Of a stretch of 64,000 bases of DNA, positions 13,901-23,782 are shown in pieces. The DNA is taken from NCBI RefSeq assembly GCF_020085105.1, contig NC_058058.1:7122175-7186174 (forward strand), in the 5' to 3' direction. Position numbers and translations under genes: made by a program. Under the pieces are notes generated by a model. That model did no database searches. It was not told the origin of the DNA and saw nothing but the letters and a program-made list of their open reading frames with translations. Positions within the stretch are counted from its first letter, which is position 1, and each line of letters begins with the position of its first letter. This stretch comes from Siniperca chuatsi (taxonomy: Eukaryota; Chordata; Actinopteri; Centrarchiformes; Sinipercidae).

Positions 13901-15938
13901 ATGCTTATCATAATTTCCCCAAGACCTTGGTGATGTATTCAAATGGCATGTTTTATTCTTTAACTTTACTGTTTACTGTATATGACAAAGAATAGCATCA
14001 GGTCCTCACATCTGAGAAGCTGGAATCAGCAAATGTTTGGCATTTTGCATGAAAAATTACTGAATCATTTAATACATTATCAAAATAGTTGCCCAGTTAA
14101 TACCCACTGATTAATTAATTGAATAATCATTTCAGTTCTAGAGCCCAATAATGTTGAAAAGGGCAGATATCTCATCTTGATGACTTACCTCAACTGCATA
14201 GCTAACATTCTTTGTGCAGTGACAGAGAGAGAAGTCTCGTAGCTGGGAGAATCTAAAAACAAGAAATAGAGTTTATTATTTCATTTTCAAGATAGCACCA
14301 GTATTAAAAATATAGGTCATCTAAGCACAAATCAATCAAAGCTCACATAATGTACATGTCGAAACTATTCATAAAACTAACAATACAGACCTGTTTTGTG
14401 CCAGCCAGTAAAAAGTGTCCTTAATCATCTTCTCAGTTTTAGGTAGCTGTTTTTTCCCTGATGCAATCCAGCAGTGATCTACAGTGACCTTACGCCACAG
14501 GACCGGACTGGAGGCAGCAGCGTTCCACAGACGACAAACTCTCCCCACCCTACACCAGAAACGCCCAAGAAAAAAAAAAGGGATTTATTTCATTGTGGAA
14601 TTTGTGGTTCCCAAATAGCACAGTACTCCAGCTGGATGATATAGTTAAAATCAATATCAAGATACTTATATTATTATTGATATTAATCACAAAATAACAC
14701 TTTTCTGGTATCTTTATATAACAATTAGAGGTCAAACTGTTGATTAATAGATTAGCCAATCAACAGAAAATGTCTTGATTAATCATTTTTAAGGCAAAAT
14801 GTAAAAAACTCACTGCAATCAAATGTGAATATTTGCTTGTTTTCTTGGTCTTCTATGTTAGTAAGTTGAATATATTTGGGTTTTGGATCGTTGGTCGGAC
14901 AAGACGTCAACTTGAGCTAATTCTTCGCTATGTTCTGACATTTTATAGACCAAATGATTAATGAATCAGCAGTTTAAACAATTATGAAAATAATTGTTAT
15001 TTGCAGTCCTAATCATGATATTGCAGATGCATACAGAATCATACATAAAATAATGACATTGATGCAAAGATTCAATGCAAAGAAATGTGTAAAGCTGTTA
15101 CGCATTGAAACAGACAAAACTCTTCCCATGTATATAAATATACACACACACACACACACACACACATATATTTATTTTGCTAGTGTTTACTTACAATTTT
15201 GGAATCATCCATTTGAACAACATAAAATTGTTAAACTATAATACGATATGATCATATGATCATCATGATATGTTTCCACCGAAAATCGACAAACAATAAT
15301 ATCTTCCAGTCCTATATGCTGTATCTCAGTCAGGTCATAGTATAAATCTCTGATTCGTAAGTATTCACTAAACCCAGCTACATCAAATCAAATATATGTG
15401 TTTATTACCTGCATAGAAATGGTACAGCGCCATCTTGGACGACCACCATCTGAAAAATATTGATTAGCACCTCCTCAGGAAGCCTCTCACCCCATCTGTG
15501 GTCTGTTGCCTTCTGTGGCACAAACAAATTAGTGTCCTCATTTTCCTTGGCAATTGGGGTATTTGCCAGTGTAGGCTTGGCACAGGCTTTCTTTTTTTGC
15601 TTAATCCGAATAGCTTTCCCTTTTCCTTTAGTTATTTTCTTCTTTTTGCTTCCCTTCTTTGGGGGAGTCCAGGCTGAACCATCGTACTGAGAAGTAGAAC
15701 TCGATATGACAAGAAGCATATCTTCCCCTTGATGAACAGTGTAGCCAAGCGGGGCAGGCCTGGAGACTCTGGCCTTTTTTTGCTTCTTGGCTTTTGCAGG
15801 TTTACCAGTGGTCCTCTTCAAAGATACCCTCTTTGGCTTTGGTCCATCTTCTCCTTGACCTGATGTATTTGATGTGCTTGGTGGGGTGTCTTCTCTTCTC
15901 TCATTGTTATTTAAAGCCTCTGCTTCAGAGGAATCCAT
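10951..15938 (-). CDS. fbxl6: F-box and leucine-rich repeat protein 6 (nine coding exons, 568 residues)
   Basis: Coding exons in order: 15938-15409, 14549-14391, 14252-14189, 13659-13528, 13146-13045, 12920-12807, 12131-11900, 11533-11290 and 11080-10951. All junctions are GT-AG, the phases match, and the total is 1707 nt. The N-terminal ~150 residues are Lys/Ser-rich and low in complexity. An F-box follows across exons 1-2 (WGERLPEEVLINIFQMVV, then VGRVCRLWNAAAS and PVLWRKV). After it come leucine-rich repeats, for example LRSLKLSYCTGLTAAAF, LRVLDLRGCSRITPSGL and LRSLNLSGTRITPSAL. Length and layout match FBXL6 (human 539 residues). Family knowledge: F-box proteins bind SKP1 in SCF (cullin-1) ubiquitin ligases, and the LRRs contact the substrate. 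The neighbour slc52a2 also adjoins FBXL6 on human 8q24.3, which supports the name. An upstream acceptor at 15995 and a donor at 17519 suggest a non-coding first exon near 17.5 kb. Confidence 0.9.
12278..12593 (+). mobile_element. hAT-like MITE, copy 1 (in an fbxl6 intron)
   Basis: The element starts TAGGGCTGCAAC, and the reverse complement of its end is TAGAGCTGAAAC, so the termini are imperfect inverted repeats. The flanks ATAGAATT (12270-12277) and ATAGCATT (12594-12601) match at 7 of 8 bases, like the 8-bp target duplication of hAT elements. It is about 316 bp and has no reading frame. Confidence 0.8.
13827..14139 (+). mobile_element. hAT-like MITE, copy 2 (in an fbxl6 intron)
   Basis: Diverged relative of the copy at 12278. 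It shares the GACTGCAACTAACAATTA-type start, the internal block with ATGTCAGAAAATAGC, and the AATCATTTCAG end. A perfect 8-bp duplication, AGAGCCCA, flanks it at 13819-13826 and 14140-14147. It is about 313 bp. Confidence 0.85.
14726..15011 (-). mobile_element. hAT-like MITE, copy 3 (reverse orientation, in an fbxl6 intron)
   Basis: The reverse complement begins TAGGACTGCAAATAACAATT and shares the CTATAAAATGTCAGAA block with the copy at 13827. The flanks are only weakly alike, so this copy looks older. Confidence 0.7.
15141..15166. repeat. (CA)n microsatellite
   Basis: An uninterrupted run of about twelve CA dinucleotides inside fbxl6 intron 1, next to short TA runs. Confidence 0.9.
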
Positions 15939-16094
15939 CGTGTGCTGCTAACTAGTCTTTATCACAAGCTTCATTCCAAGAAAACCAGTCATTTGCTGAG
16001 AAGTGACAGAAAACAGAATTAGAATTAGATCAATCTGTATCTGTGTGGATGATTTAATCTCTTCATTGTGGATAAGAATGTCATATACATAGTA

Positions 16095-16577
16095 CAGAAC
16101 TCAACACTAACTTTTAAAAGTGGTTGCCACTCTGGCAACCAGGCATCAGCTTTTGGTGGCCAAAACTGAAAATATGGTTGCCATTTTTAATCACCTTATA
16201 TTTTGAGTAATTAAGATACATCAGCTTAATAATGAAAATGTGACATAAAAGAATGTTTAAAAGCTTAATTTCAGTAACCGAACAAAATTCTTTGTAGTTT
16301 GTGTTTTATCTGATACTTTATAGAATTTGAATCTTAAGTGTTATCAGTTAACATATCCACCCTCAATTCCTGGTAAACAAAATTCCAGCATTCGTTTGTG
16401 ATGTTGACGGGTTAGTCGAACTTAACTTGCTTCGCCATTGTCTCTAAAACAGGTGCCTGTGCGCACTGTGCTGTTTGCTGTCCATATTTTTTATATGTTA
16501 AAAAGGCCAAGAATTGGTTGCCAATTTATCAAAAAGGTTGCCAATGGCAACCTAGCAACCGTTACTGTCTAGCCCTG
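16095..16577. mobile_element. Short inverted-terminal element (non-autonomous DNA transposon)
   Basis: The left end reads CAGAACTCAACACTAAC. The reverse complement of the right end reads CAGGGCTAGACAGTAAC, matching at 13 of 17 bases. Just inside both ends lie GGTTGCCA / TGGCAACC motifs. The six-base word CATAGT occurs immediately outside both ends (16088-16093 and 16578-16583) and is a likely target duplication. It is about 483 bp and has no coding capacity. Confidence 0.7.
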
Positions 16578-17519
16578 CATAGTCAATGGGGAGAGATGCA
16601 GGAGAGTGGATGGAGAGAAAATAAATATAACAGAGTAACTCATGAGATCACAATCATATCTAGTGTCTTACTTACAATACATCAAATTCTACATATTTCT
16701 TAACACTTGAATCTCCTGCTGATGCTGTAGATGACACACAAAAGCCCAGATTTCTCAGCAAAGTCGGAGCTACAGGGGATAGTACAGAATCAGGAGCATC
16801 TGTATAATCTTTTGCAGCAGAATCCTGCACTGGGTTGGGTGCGTGCTGGTACATTATGAGGAGTTGTTATGCTATTAATTGCACAAATCGCAAAATTGAT
16901 GGGTGGACAATGTTCAAAATCTCGAGATGTAAACATCCCTTCCAACATATGAGTATATAGGTTGGAAAATGCATGTCCAGGAAACTGTAGGACACCATGG
17001 GTAATGTTAGCCAGGTAGGGTCGTTAGTTGTCTATCAACGTGTAGCCTGTTCTAAAAGGTTTTGAAAATGCGAGGACGAGTGTCTCGGAGACATTTTCTT
17101 CTAACAGACTAATTTCACCAAAGTGTGTTGTGTATCTCGAAGCTGCGTGCGCATCCTCGATTCTTTGTAAACAGACAGACAGACACATCCATCCTAGTTA
17201 TTGTCTTGTGTTTTGTATTAAGAAAAAAAGACTATAAAATAAATTTGTGGCGTTAAACTAAGCATTTACCCATCATAGCATCGTTAATTTGTAAGTTAAA
17301 TTAGCATAGCTGAATGAATCTCTCGGTAACGTTAAACGTAAACTAAGCTAACGTTACTGTGCTTCAATTAACTAACGTTAGTTAACAAGTCGCCATGCAA
17401 CATAACGTAGCAGAACAAAGGCATAGTAACTGTTGCTTCGTTGACAACAAATAAAAACAAACAGAAATACTTTCTGAAATAAAAACAAGAGTATTTCTGT
17501 GTTGCTAATTTACATTACC

Positions 17520-17700
17520 TGCTGCTAGTTCTTGAAAACGGTTGGCAACCTCTAGCCTTAATAGTAGACCCACAATGCATTTCACATCCCCTCTGTGATT
17601 GGTGGAGACGTCGACAACAGCCCGCCTTCTGTAAAACTATCCAATCACTGGCCAGCCCATAGTTTACTCATAGTGTGTTGTGAGCATGGTTGTGAGAAGG
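17520..17700. promoter_or_regulatory. Compact divergent promoter between fbxl6 and the unnamed 876-residue gene
   Basis: A likely first non-coding fbxl6 exon ends at a minus-strand donor at 17519 (CAG|GTAATG). A plus-strand exon with a GTAAGA donor ends at 17735. Between them are two CCAAT boxes, ATTGG at 17598-17602 and CCAAT at 17641-17645, and a CCCACAATGCATT stretch. No TATA box is apparent. Roughly 150-200 bp therefore separate two diverging transcripts. The start sites themselves cannot be seen in the sequence. Confidence 0.6.
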
Positions 17701-17735
17701 AACGAAGATGAGTTTCAAGTTGGTCTAGTCTCTGG
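17690..17735 (+). other. Likely 5' non-coding exon of the unnamed gene
   Basis: This segment ends at a strong donor (TCTGG|GTAAGA). It contains an ATG at 17708, but that frame stops after six codons, so the coding sequence must start in a later exon. The intron to 19008 (about 1.27 kb) shows only scattered short repeats and no reading frame. Confidence 0.5.
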
Positions 17736-19013
17736 GTAAGAACTTATGCTTTTAAATGCTACTTTTACTGCTTGTTTATTTTGAATTCTTTGGAAATGCT
17801 ACAGCTTGCACCACAGCTCCTCTGTTCTGGTATTATTCACGGATTATTGCAGTTTAGTATGCTGAATTTCATGCAGGTAAAGTTGGTGCTAACACTAGCA
17901 AGTTGCTCACAATGCTAACATTAGCATGCAGTGGACAACAGTTGAAAATTAGCCTTTTGGCTAACACAAGCACATTTACAGTGATGTAGATCAATGTGCA
18001 TTGTCCCCTAAAATAAATAAATAAAAATTAAAACATAAAAAGATGGGAAAGAAATAAAACAAAGTCTTATTCTTAAATGTGTACAGTTAGTATATAACAT
18101 CCAGGGGTGGTGGGAGGGATTCCCTTCATTGCCTGGACCCCCAACTCCCACAAGGTGGCACAAAATAACACAGATGCACACTAATTTTTCAGTTGAAGTA
18201 TTTTGTCTAAAACTAATGCAGTCTAATACAGCGGCCCTGCAATACACCCTACCCTCATGAAGGTTATAATGTTCAGGTTTTGTTGAAACTGAGGTGTTAA
18301 AATGGTCATTTTGGAAGCTGTAGTCTGTGGTGCTGCTGTACTATTGTGTTATTATGAGTGGCGTTTTTAATATTTTGTCCACAGTATTTATATCAGTGAG
18401 GGTGGACTAAATGTTAGAAACACCTCTCATAGTACAACATAATACAATTCAACAGCACCACCGAAATCATTCAAATCTTTAGATGCAATTTGGCAACATT
18501 GAAGTGTATTAGAATGACCTCTAACTTAACAGCAAAGTGTTTACAATAAATTTTCTTTTTTAGGGAATGAAAGGAGTTACTTTTCCTACAGAGCTTCAGT
18601 ATCGTGTCGTTGTGCATGCTAATGCCAAGGGGAGGCATTTTTCTGCAGCAGTGCATTCTCTAGGACAACACTCAAAGTGTGACACTTGTTCCTGTAAATG
18701 TTCATTGTTTGTTTGTTAGTGCCATGATGCAGTTTTGCTTAACAGCATTTTTGTCTTTTACATTTTGATGGATTAATACATTTGTATTAGTAATAGTAAT
18801 AGTCTCCAGATTAGTTTTCTCTGCTTTTCGGGATTGAATAAATGAACCTAAAGGTATCGCAAACTAATATAAAACTAGCTGTCCATAACTGTAATACATG
18901 ACTCAAGAATTTTATCTTACTGTACACGTCCCCTTTCTTATTTAAGTGGTTATGGTTCTAGATGCTGAGGATTGAAACTTTTCTACTCTGTCTCTCTTTT
19001 AAAACAGCACACA

Positions 19014-21952
19014 ATGGAGGAAGGTGAAGATTTCTCCCTTTGTGGTAAAGCGGCCGTAACTGAAGCTAATCTGAGTAAGTAAAATGGCCATATAGTAAAG
19101 CTGTTATTACGACGACTATGAGCTAATTCTCTATATAATAACTTATTACTGAATAATTTTCTAGCATTATTGTATTTTTATAGCATAATCCCCATACTTC
19201 CAGAAAACGTTGTATCTCTAGTGGTTACCTTGTCATTTTTGAGAAAGCACAAACAAATATAATTTAGTCCAGTACTATCACAGATTTTGTTTAGCAATCC
19301 CCACCTCCACCCATCCTTTCATTCAGTCATCCTTTGTCAAGTATTACTTTTCTGCTCACTTGCTAACTTTTCTGTTTTTCAGGAGATGAGTACTATTGGA
19401 AGCTTGTTGCAGACTTCATTGGTCCTCAGTCGGGAGAAGGATTAGAGCTAGAAAAGGCACCAAGCAAGAACAGACTTTTGATTCAAGTAGGACTTTTGAG
19501 AGAGGACAATAATTTTCCGTGGATTGCCATTGTAGATTGGCTCAAGAAAATTTTTCCCAGTCATCAGTCAGCTGACTTTCGTCGTTTGGTTGAAAGAGGC
19601 ATCGCAACAACACTGAGTCTGGGAAGCGACGCAAGGCTGACCTTCCTGGAATCAGACGTCAACTTTAACTTTGTTGGCCCAATATGTGATAGCATTGGAG
19701 TTGAACGACACCATCTTTTGGAAATGAGGGATTTTTCAGAGCGAGCACAGTCAATTGAAGTCACGAATGGATTGATTTTCGAGTTGAGTAACTTTGTCAC
19801 CAGGGAGAAAATTGCACCAGTCGTTTTAGTTACTTGGCTTAGAAACTTCAACCCTGAGTTTTGTAAGAATGGGGATATTCAAAAGGCATATAAAGTCCTT
19901 AGAGCCAAGATAAAAAAGTTAAAATTGCATTACCGCAATTATGAAACAAGAAGTCACAGGAGGAATGCAGTGATGGAAAATCTGCTTCAAAGTCCATTTG
20001 AACTGGTGCGGAAAAGAACACCTAAATTTATTGTGAAGAAACGCATGAAAAGAGACGACACTGTAAATTATGAAAAAGTTACAATCAAGGAGGAATACGA
20101 GAGCTATGAAATCATGCAAGGCGAGGAGTCTGAGATGAACAGAGGGGTTGTAAAGAAAGTAATACTAAAAGAACATGTCTCTGTATGTGGTGAAAGTGAT
20201 GAGGATTTGGATGTATCCAACAGCGGAGAAGATACCTCAGATAAAAAAGGAGAGGCCTTGACCCTGCTTGACATTGCAATGCTGTCTGTCCAAAAGCTGT
20301 CAAGTGTATACGGTGGGAAAACCACAGCATGCAAGCAAGTTTCCTTAGATCTCCTAAGAAATCAGTATACTCTAACATGCAAGGAGCATCCAGCCATGGC
20401 AGAGTTTGAGAAAAAACTTGACTCACTCTGTGAAGACATTTCACTTGCATCTCCTGTGGTGTTTTTAAACTACAACGCCAATTTCCTTGTTGACCTGCAC
20501 GATGCTATTGAGCAGCAGATTATGAGCTTTGAAAAGGAGATCATTGTATCAACGGGAGAGAAACTTGGCCGCGACAAGCTTCCAAAATTCAAGAACTTTG
20601 TGAATTTGTCAGAAAGCGCCACTTCACGCTACATTCACATGGCTTGTGATATTTTAAGCCCTCGCACCCCTGATACGCAAAACTACAGAAAACACTGGGT
20701 AGCTTTCTGTGAGGAAAAGAAAAATCCCTCCAGACTTGCAGTAAATGAGTCAAACCGATTCAACAACTACTTTGAAGCTGCAGCGGGTCTTATTCACCAT
20801 CACAAAGAGATCGCTCTCTTCTTCTCTGATTTGCTGTCACTTGACAACGACAAATGCCCAAACATTATTCTAGAGAGTGTTGCCTCTGATGCTAATGATT
20901 CTGTGATTCAGAGCCTTGTGTGCGTTCTGGCCATCGTTTACTGCAAAATCCTCGGCCCTTACTGGCAGCTTCTAAAAAGTGGAGGAGAGTACTCGCTCTT
21001 CGGCCAGTACATACTCTGTCTTTACCAAAAGTTCCTTGATTGGTCCAAAGATCCTTCAACACTGCTGGAACCTGAAGGGGCCACAAATGTTTTTCTGCAG
21101 TTCCCACTGCAGGAGAAAACCTTTGATGGAGTGTTTCATTACTGTGGTCACTGGCACACAAATAGGGACCTAATCAGAGCTTGCTTGAAGAGAATGGTAA
21201 AGGTGATTGCTGCTGTCACTGAGGAACACCTGAAGGATTTCCTGCCAGGAGGAACATTTTCTCAGGTCCCTTCACCAGATTTGAGCTTACAACTGGTAAG
21301 TTGCACATTCTCCGTCTTGATGGCGGAATATCCCTTCGGCCATGCATACCCTTACAAGAAGACAAGACCTGACAGGTCCTCCAAACGCTCCTCACACAAG
21401 AACCTGTCATCGGATAGCTCTGAGGAAGATGATGACCGATCTGGTTCATCTGACAGCAGCTCCGATGAATCTTCTGGTTGGCAAGCTAAAACGAATACCC
21501 ACGTTGGCCAAAAAGATGACTACAGCCCGCAGTCGAAGAAAGGTTACAGAAGTAAAGGCGAAAAGGCAGGAAGGGTGCATCAAGAAGAGCGTGAGGAGAA
21601 CATGGATAGGGATTACATAATAGCTACAGTGAGAAAAAACGGAGGGCCATGCAAGTCACAGCAGGATGTTGACAAAATGCTGCTGCGTTTTGATGGAAAA
21701 CCCCGAGCTGAGAAACGCGAAGCAGTCCGTTGTGAGATACTTTACCAGAAAATGATTCTGAACAACACAGACCCAAACTTGGATTGTGTTTTCCACAACA
21801 GCACACACATGGTGTTGAAGCTGAAGCTCGCACTTCCTCGTGTTAAACCTGGGTACTCTCTTGTTTGGGCGCCTAGAAAGACGAAAGCAAAGCCTGTGGT
21901 CCAAGACGCAGCAGATGCTGCAAATGATCAGAGTGAAAGCAGCCGCACATGA
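19014..21952 (+). CDS. Uncharacterised 876-residue protein, nearly all in one exon (possible domesticated transposon gene)
   Basis: Two coding exons: 19014-19074 (ATG six bases after the acceptor at 19007) and 19383-21952. They join in phase across a GT-AG intron, A|GA forming Arg. I do not recognise a characterised family. The N-terminal ~190 residues hold two similar helical segments, each with a W..WL core (WIAIVDWLKKIFPSH and VVLVTWLRNFNPEF). The second is followed by a very basic stretch (KIKKLKLHYRNYETRSHRR). An acidic, Ser-rich linker follows, then a helical central region of about 400 residues with conserved-looking Trp, Cys and His (YWQLLKSGGEYSLFGQY, HYCGHWHTNRD, FLPGGTFSQ). Next is a Ser/Asp low-complexity tract, and a C-terminal segment with GGPC...DVDKMLLRF. 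The single large exon, the sudden charged tracts and the multi-copy feel of the C-terminal motif suggest descent from a mobile element, but this is inference. The reading frame is clean, so the gene looks functional. It may be co-expressed with fbxl6 from the shared promoter. Confidence 0.75.
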
Positions 21953-22400
21953 GAGCTTTCATTGCATCTATAAAGTGCGATATTGAGGGATAGAGGATGA
22001 TAAATGACTTTGAAATTGTGTTAACATGTGACTTTGTCATATGATTCTAACAAACTAAGCAGAAATACACACAATGACCTCAATCTTTCCACACTAATAT
22101 TTTATATATATATGCCAGATACAGCCGTCATATTTGTGTTACATACTGTGTTTTCAATGCCAATCGTTGAAATGATAAGGTTTGATTTTGTGGCTCTTGA
22201 TATGAAATAATTAGCTGATTTGCATGGTGCTGTATTGTAACAGTGCTTTTATAGAAAGTGAACTTTTTTGTTTCTGAGAAGGAAACTTGTTGTTTTTATA
22301 TGAGATTGTACCCATTGTGATCATGCAGAGGTCAGTCAATAATCACTGCTGACTTAAAAGATGTTATATGAACCACTGTCAAAATAAACATCTTTGTTCA
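21953..22400 (+). other. 3' UTR of the unnamed gene
   Basis: AT-rich sequence after the stop codon, with an AATAAA signal at 22383-22388. No coding sequence. Confidence 0.6.
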
Positions 22401-22904
22401 TATTTTGTTGATATTTACTTTGTCCTTTGACCTGTATGATAAACTAGAAAAGGTTAGGCTACTGTCTCGACAATGAGACCAGAGTTCAGTGTTACAAAAT
22501 GAACCCAGCTTTAGTTCAAGTTCATGACTAATTTCCGCCATCAGTCAGGATTTTGTTTTTGTCAGCCACATAATAACCTTGTGTTTCTCAGATTTGAAGG
22601 GCATTTGTGGTTGCACCACAGGCATCAACAATGTCAAGGAGTTCATGCTTATAAAAGCGTTGAGTGGGAGGGGCTCAAGAAAATAGAGAGGCAGTAATGA
22701 CAGACTTATTGAGGTCACTGTGACAAATGTCAAACTCTTAATTTATTTTTCCAAATATATAGGCAAAGAAGGGAACCAAACCCACTATGACTTTTAAAGA
22801 AGATAATGTAATCTTCAAGCCTTATCATGAACACCAACCATTTGATTTGATGTTATAGTATTGGTATTTGCTTTTGAAGTTGTATCTAAGCTATAGGTAA
22901 ATTA

Positions 22905-23270
22905 GATTAGATTAGATTCAACTTTATTGTCATTACACATGTACAAGTACAAGGCAAAGAAATGCAGTTTTGGTCTAACCAGAAGTGCAATAAGCAAGTG
23001 CAGGATATAAAGTGTGTGCATAAATGCAGGATAGAGCAATATTATGAAAATATTTACAAGTGGTACTATGAACATTATATACAGATGACATTACTATAAA
23101 CAGAAGTATACTCATGGATATGTACAATAATGAATTGGACTGGGCAGAACAGCAGTGCAATGAATATAAAGTAGTGCAATTTATGGAAATATAAATACAC
23201 ATAAGATATGTCACCACATACAGTATAAACATATTTACAGCTGCTCAGTGCATAAGTACAAAGAATTGTC
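22905..23270. repeat. Dispersed fish interspersed repeat
   Basis: It begins with a run of GATTA repeats, then TTCAACTTTATTGTCATTAC and an AAGTACAAGGCAAAGAAATG block, followed by GTGCAATA-rich sequence. I recall this layout as a very common teleost repeat, but I cannot assign a superfamily. No long reading frame is visible. Confidence 0.55.
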
Positions 23271-23782
23271 AAATAAAGGTCCCCAAGTCTAACCTTTTTA
23301 GGGAAAACCCTTTTGAGTGAGCTGTGTCTCTTAGATGCCGCCCGCATCAGTTGTCAGCGGGTGGAAAAACAAACGCACCAGTATTTTACCGGTGGTCTAC
23401 GGATTTCTGAGGCGATGGTGCCTTCAAGTTTCTCGGGAAACTGATAAACGCGGTTACCATGGAGCAACAACTATCAGCCGCTGTCGCACACTGAACTGGG
23501 TCATTTTAGATCGGAGAGAACTTTTATGTTTAGGTATTATTTTCACGGGAATAGCTTGATACAGCCAAGAATGCGGAAAACGCACAATGGCGGAAAAAAA
23601 CATGTAGCAACACCAGTTGGTCTGAACAGTTTTGACGGTGACTTAGGAACTTACGAGGGGTAAGCGAAGGCAACCGAAGGGGCGGGAACAATGTGTGCGC
23701 GTCCACCATTCTTCCTGTTACTGCAGCCTGTAGAAGAAGAAGACGTTTTACCTAAACAAAGTCAAGCTTTTTATTTGTTCTC

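Noticed and set aside
16672-16854. Minus-strand 60-codon frame upstream of fbxl6 with a good donor-like GTAAGTAAG after it
   Set aside because: Joining it to the acceptor at 15995 gives a stop within two codons, and the peptide matches nothing that I know. It could be an untranslated alternative exon, but it is not supported as coding.
23335-23559. 74-codon plus-strand frame before the slc52a2 start
   Set aside because: It lies just past a dispersed repeat in GC-rich upstream sequence. It has no domain features and no splice connection in phase with slc52a2.
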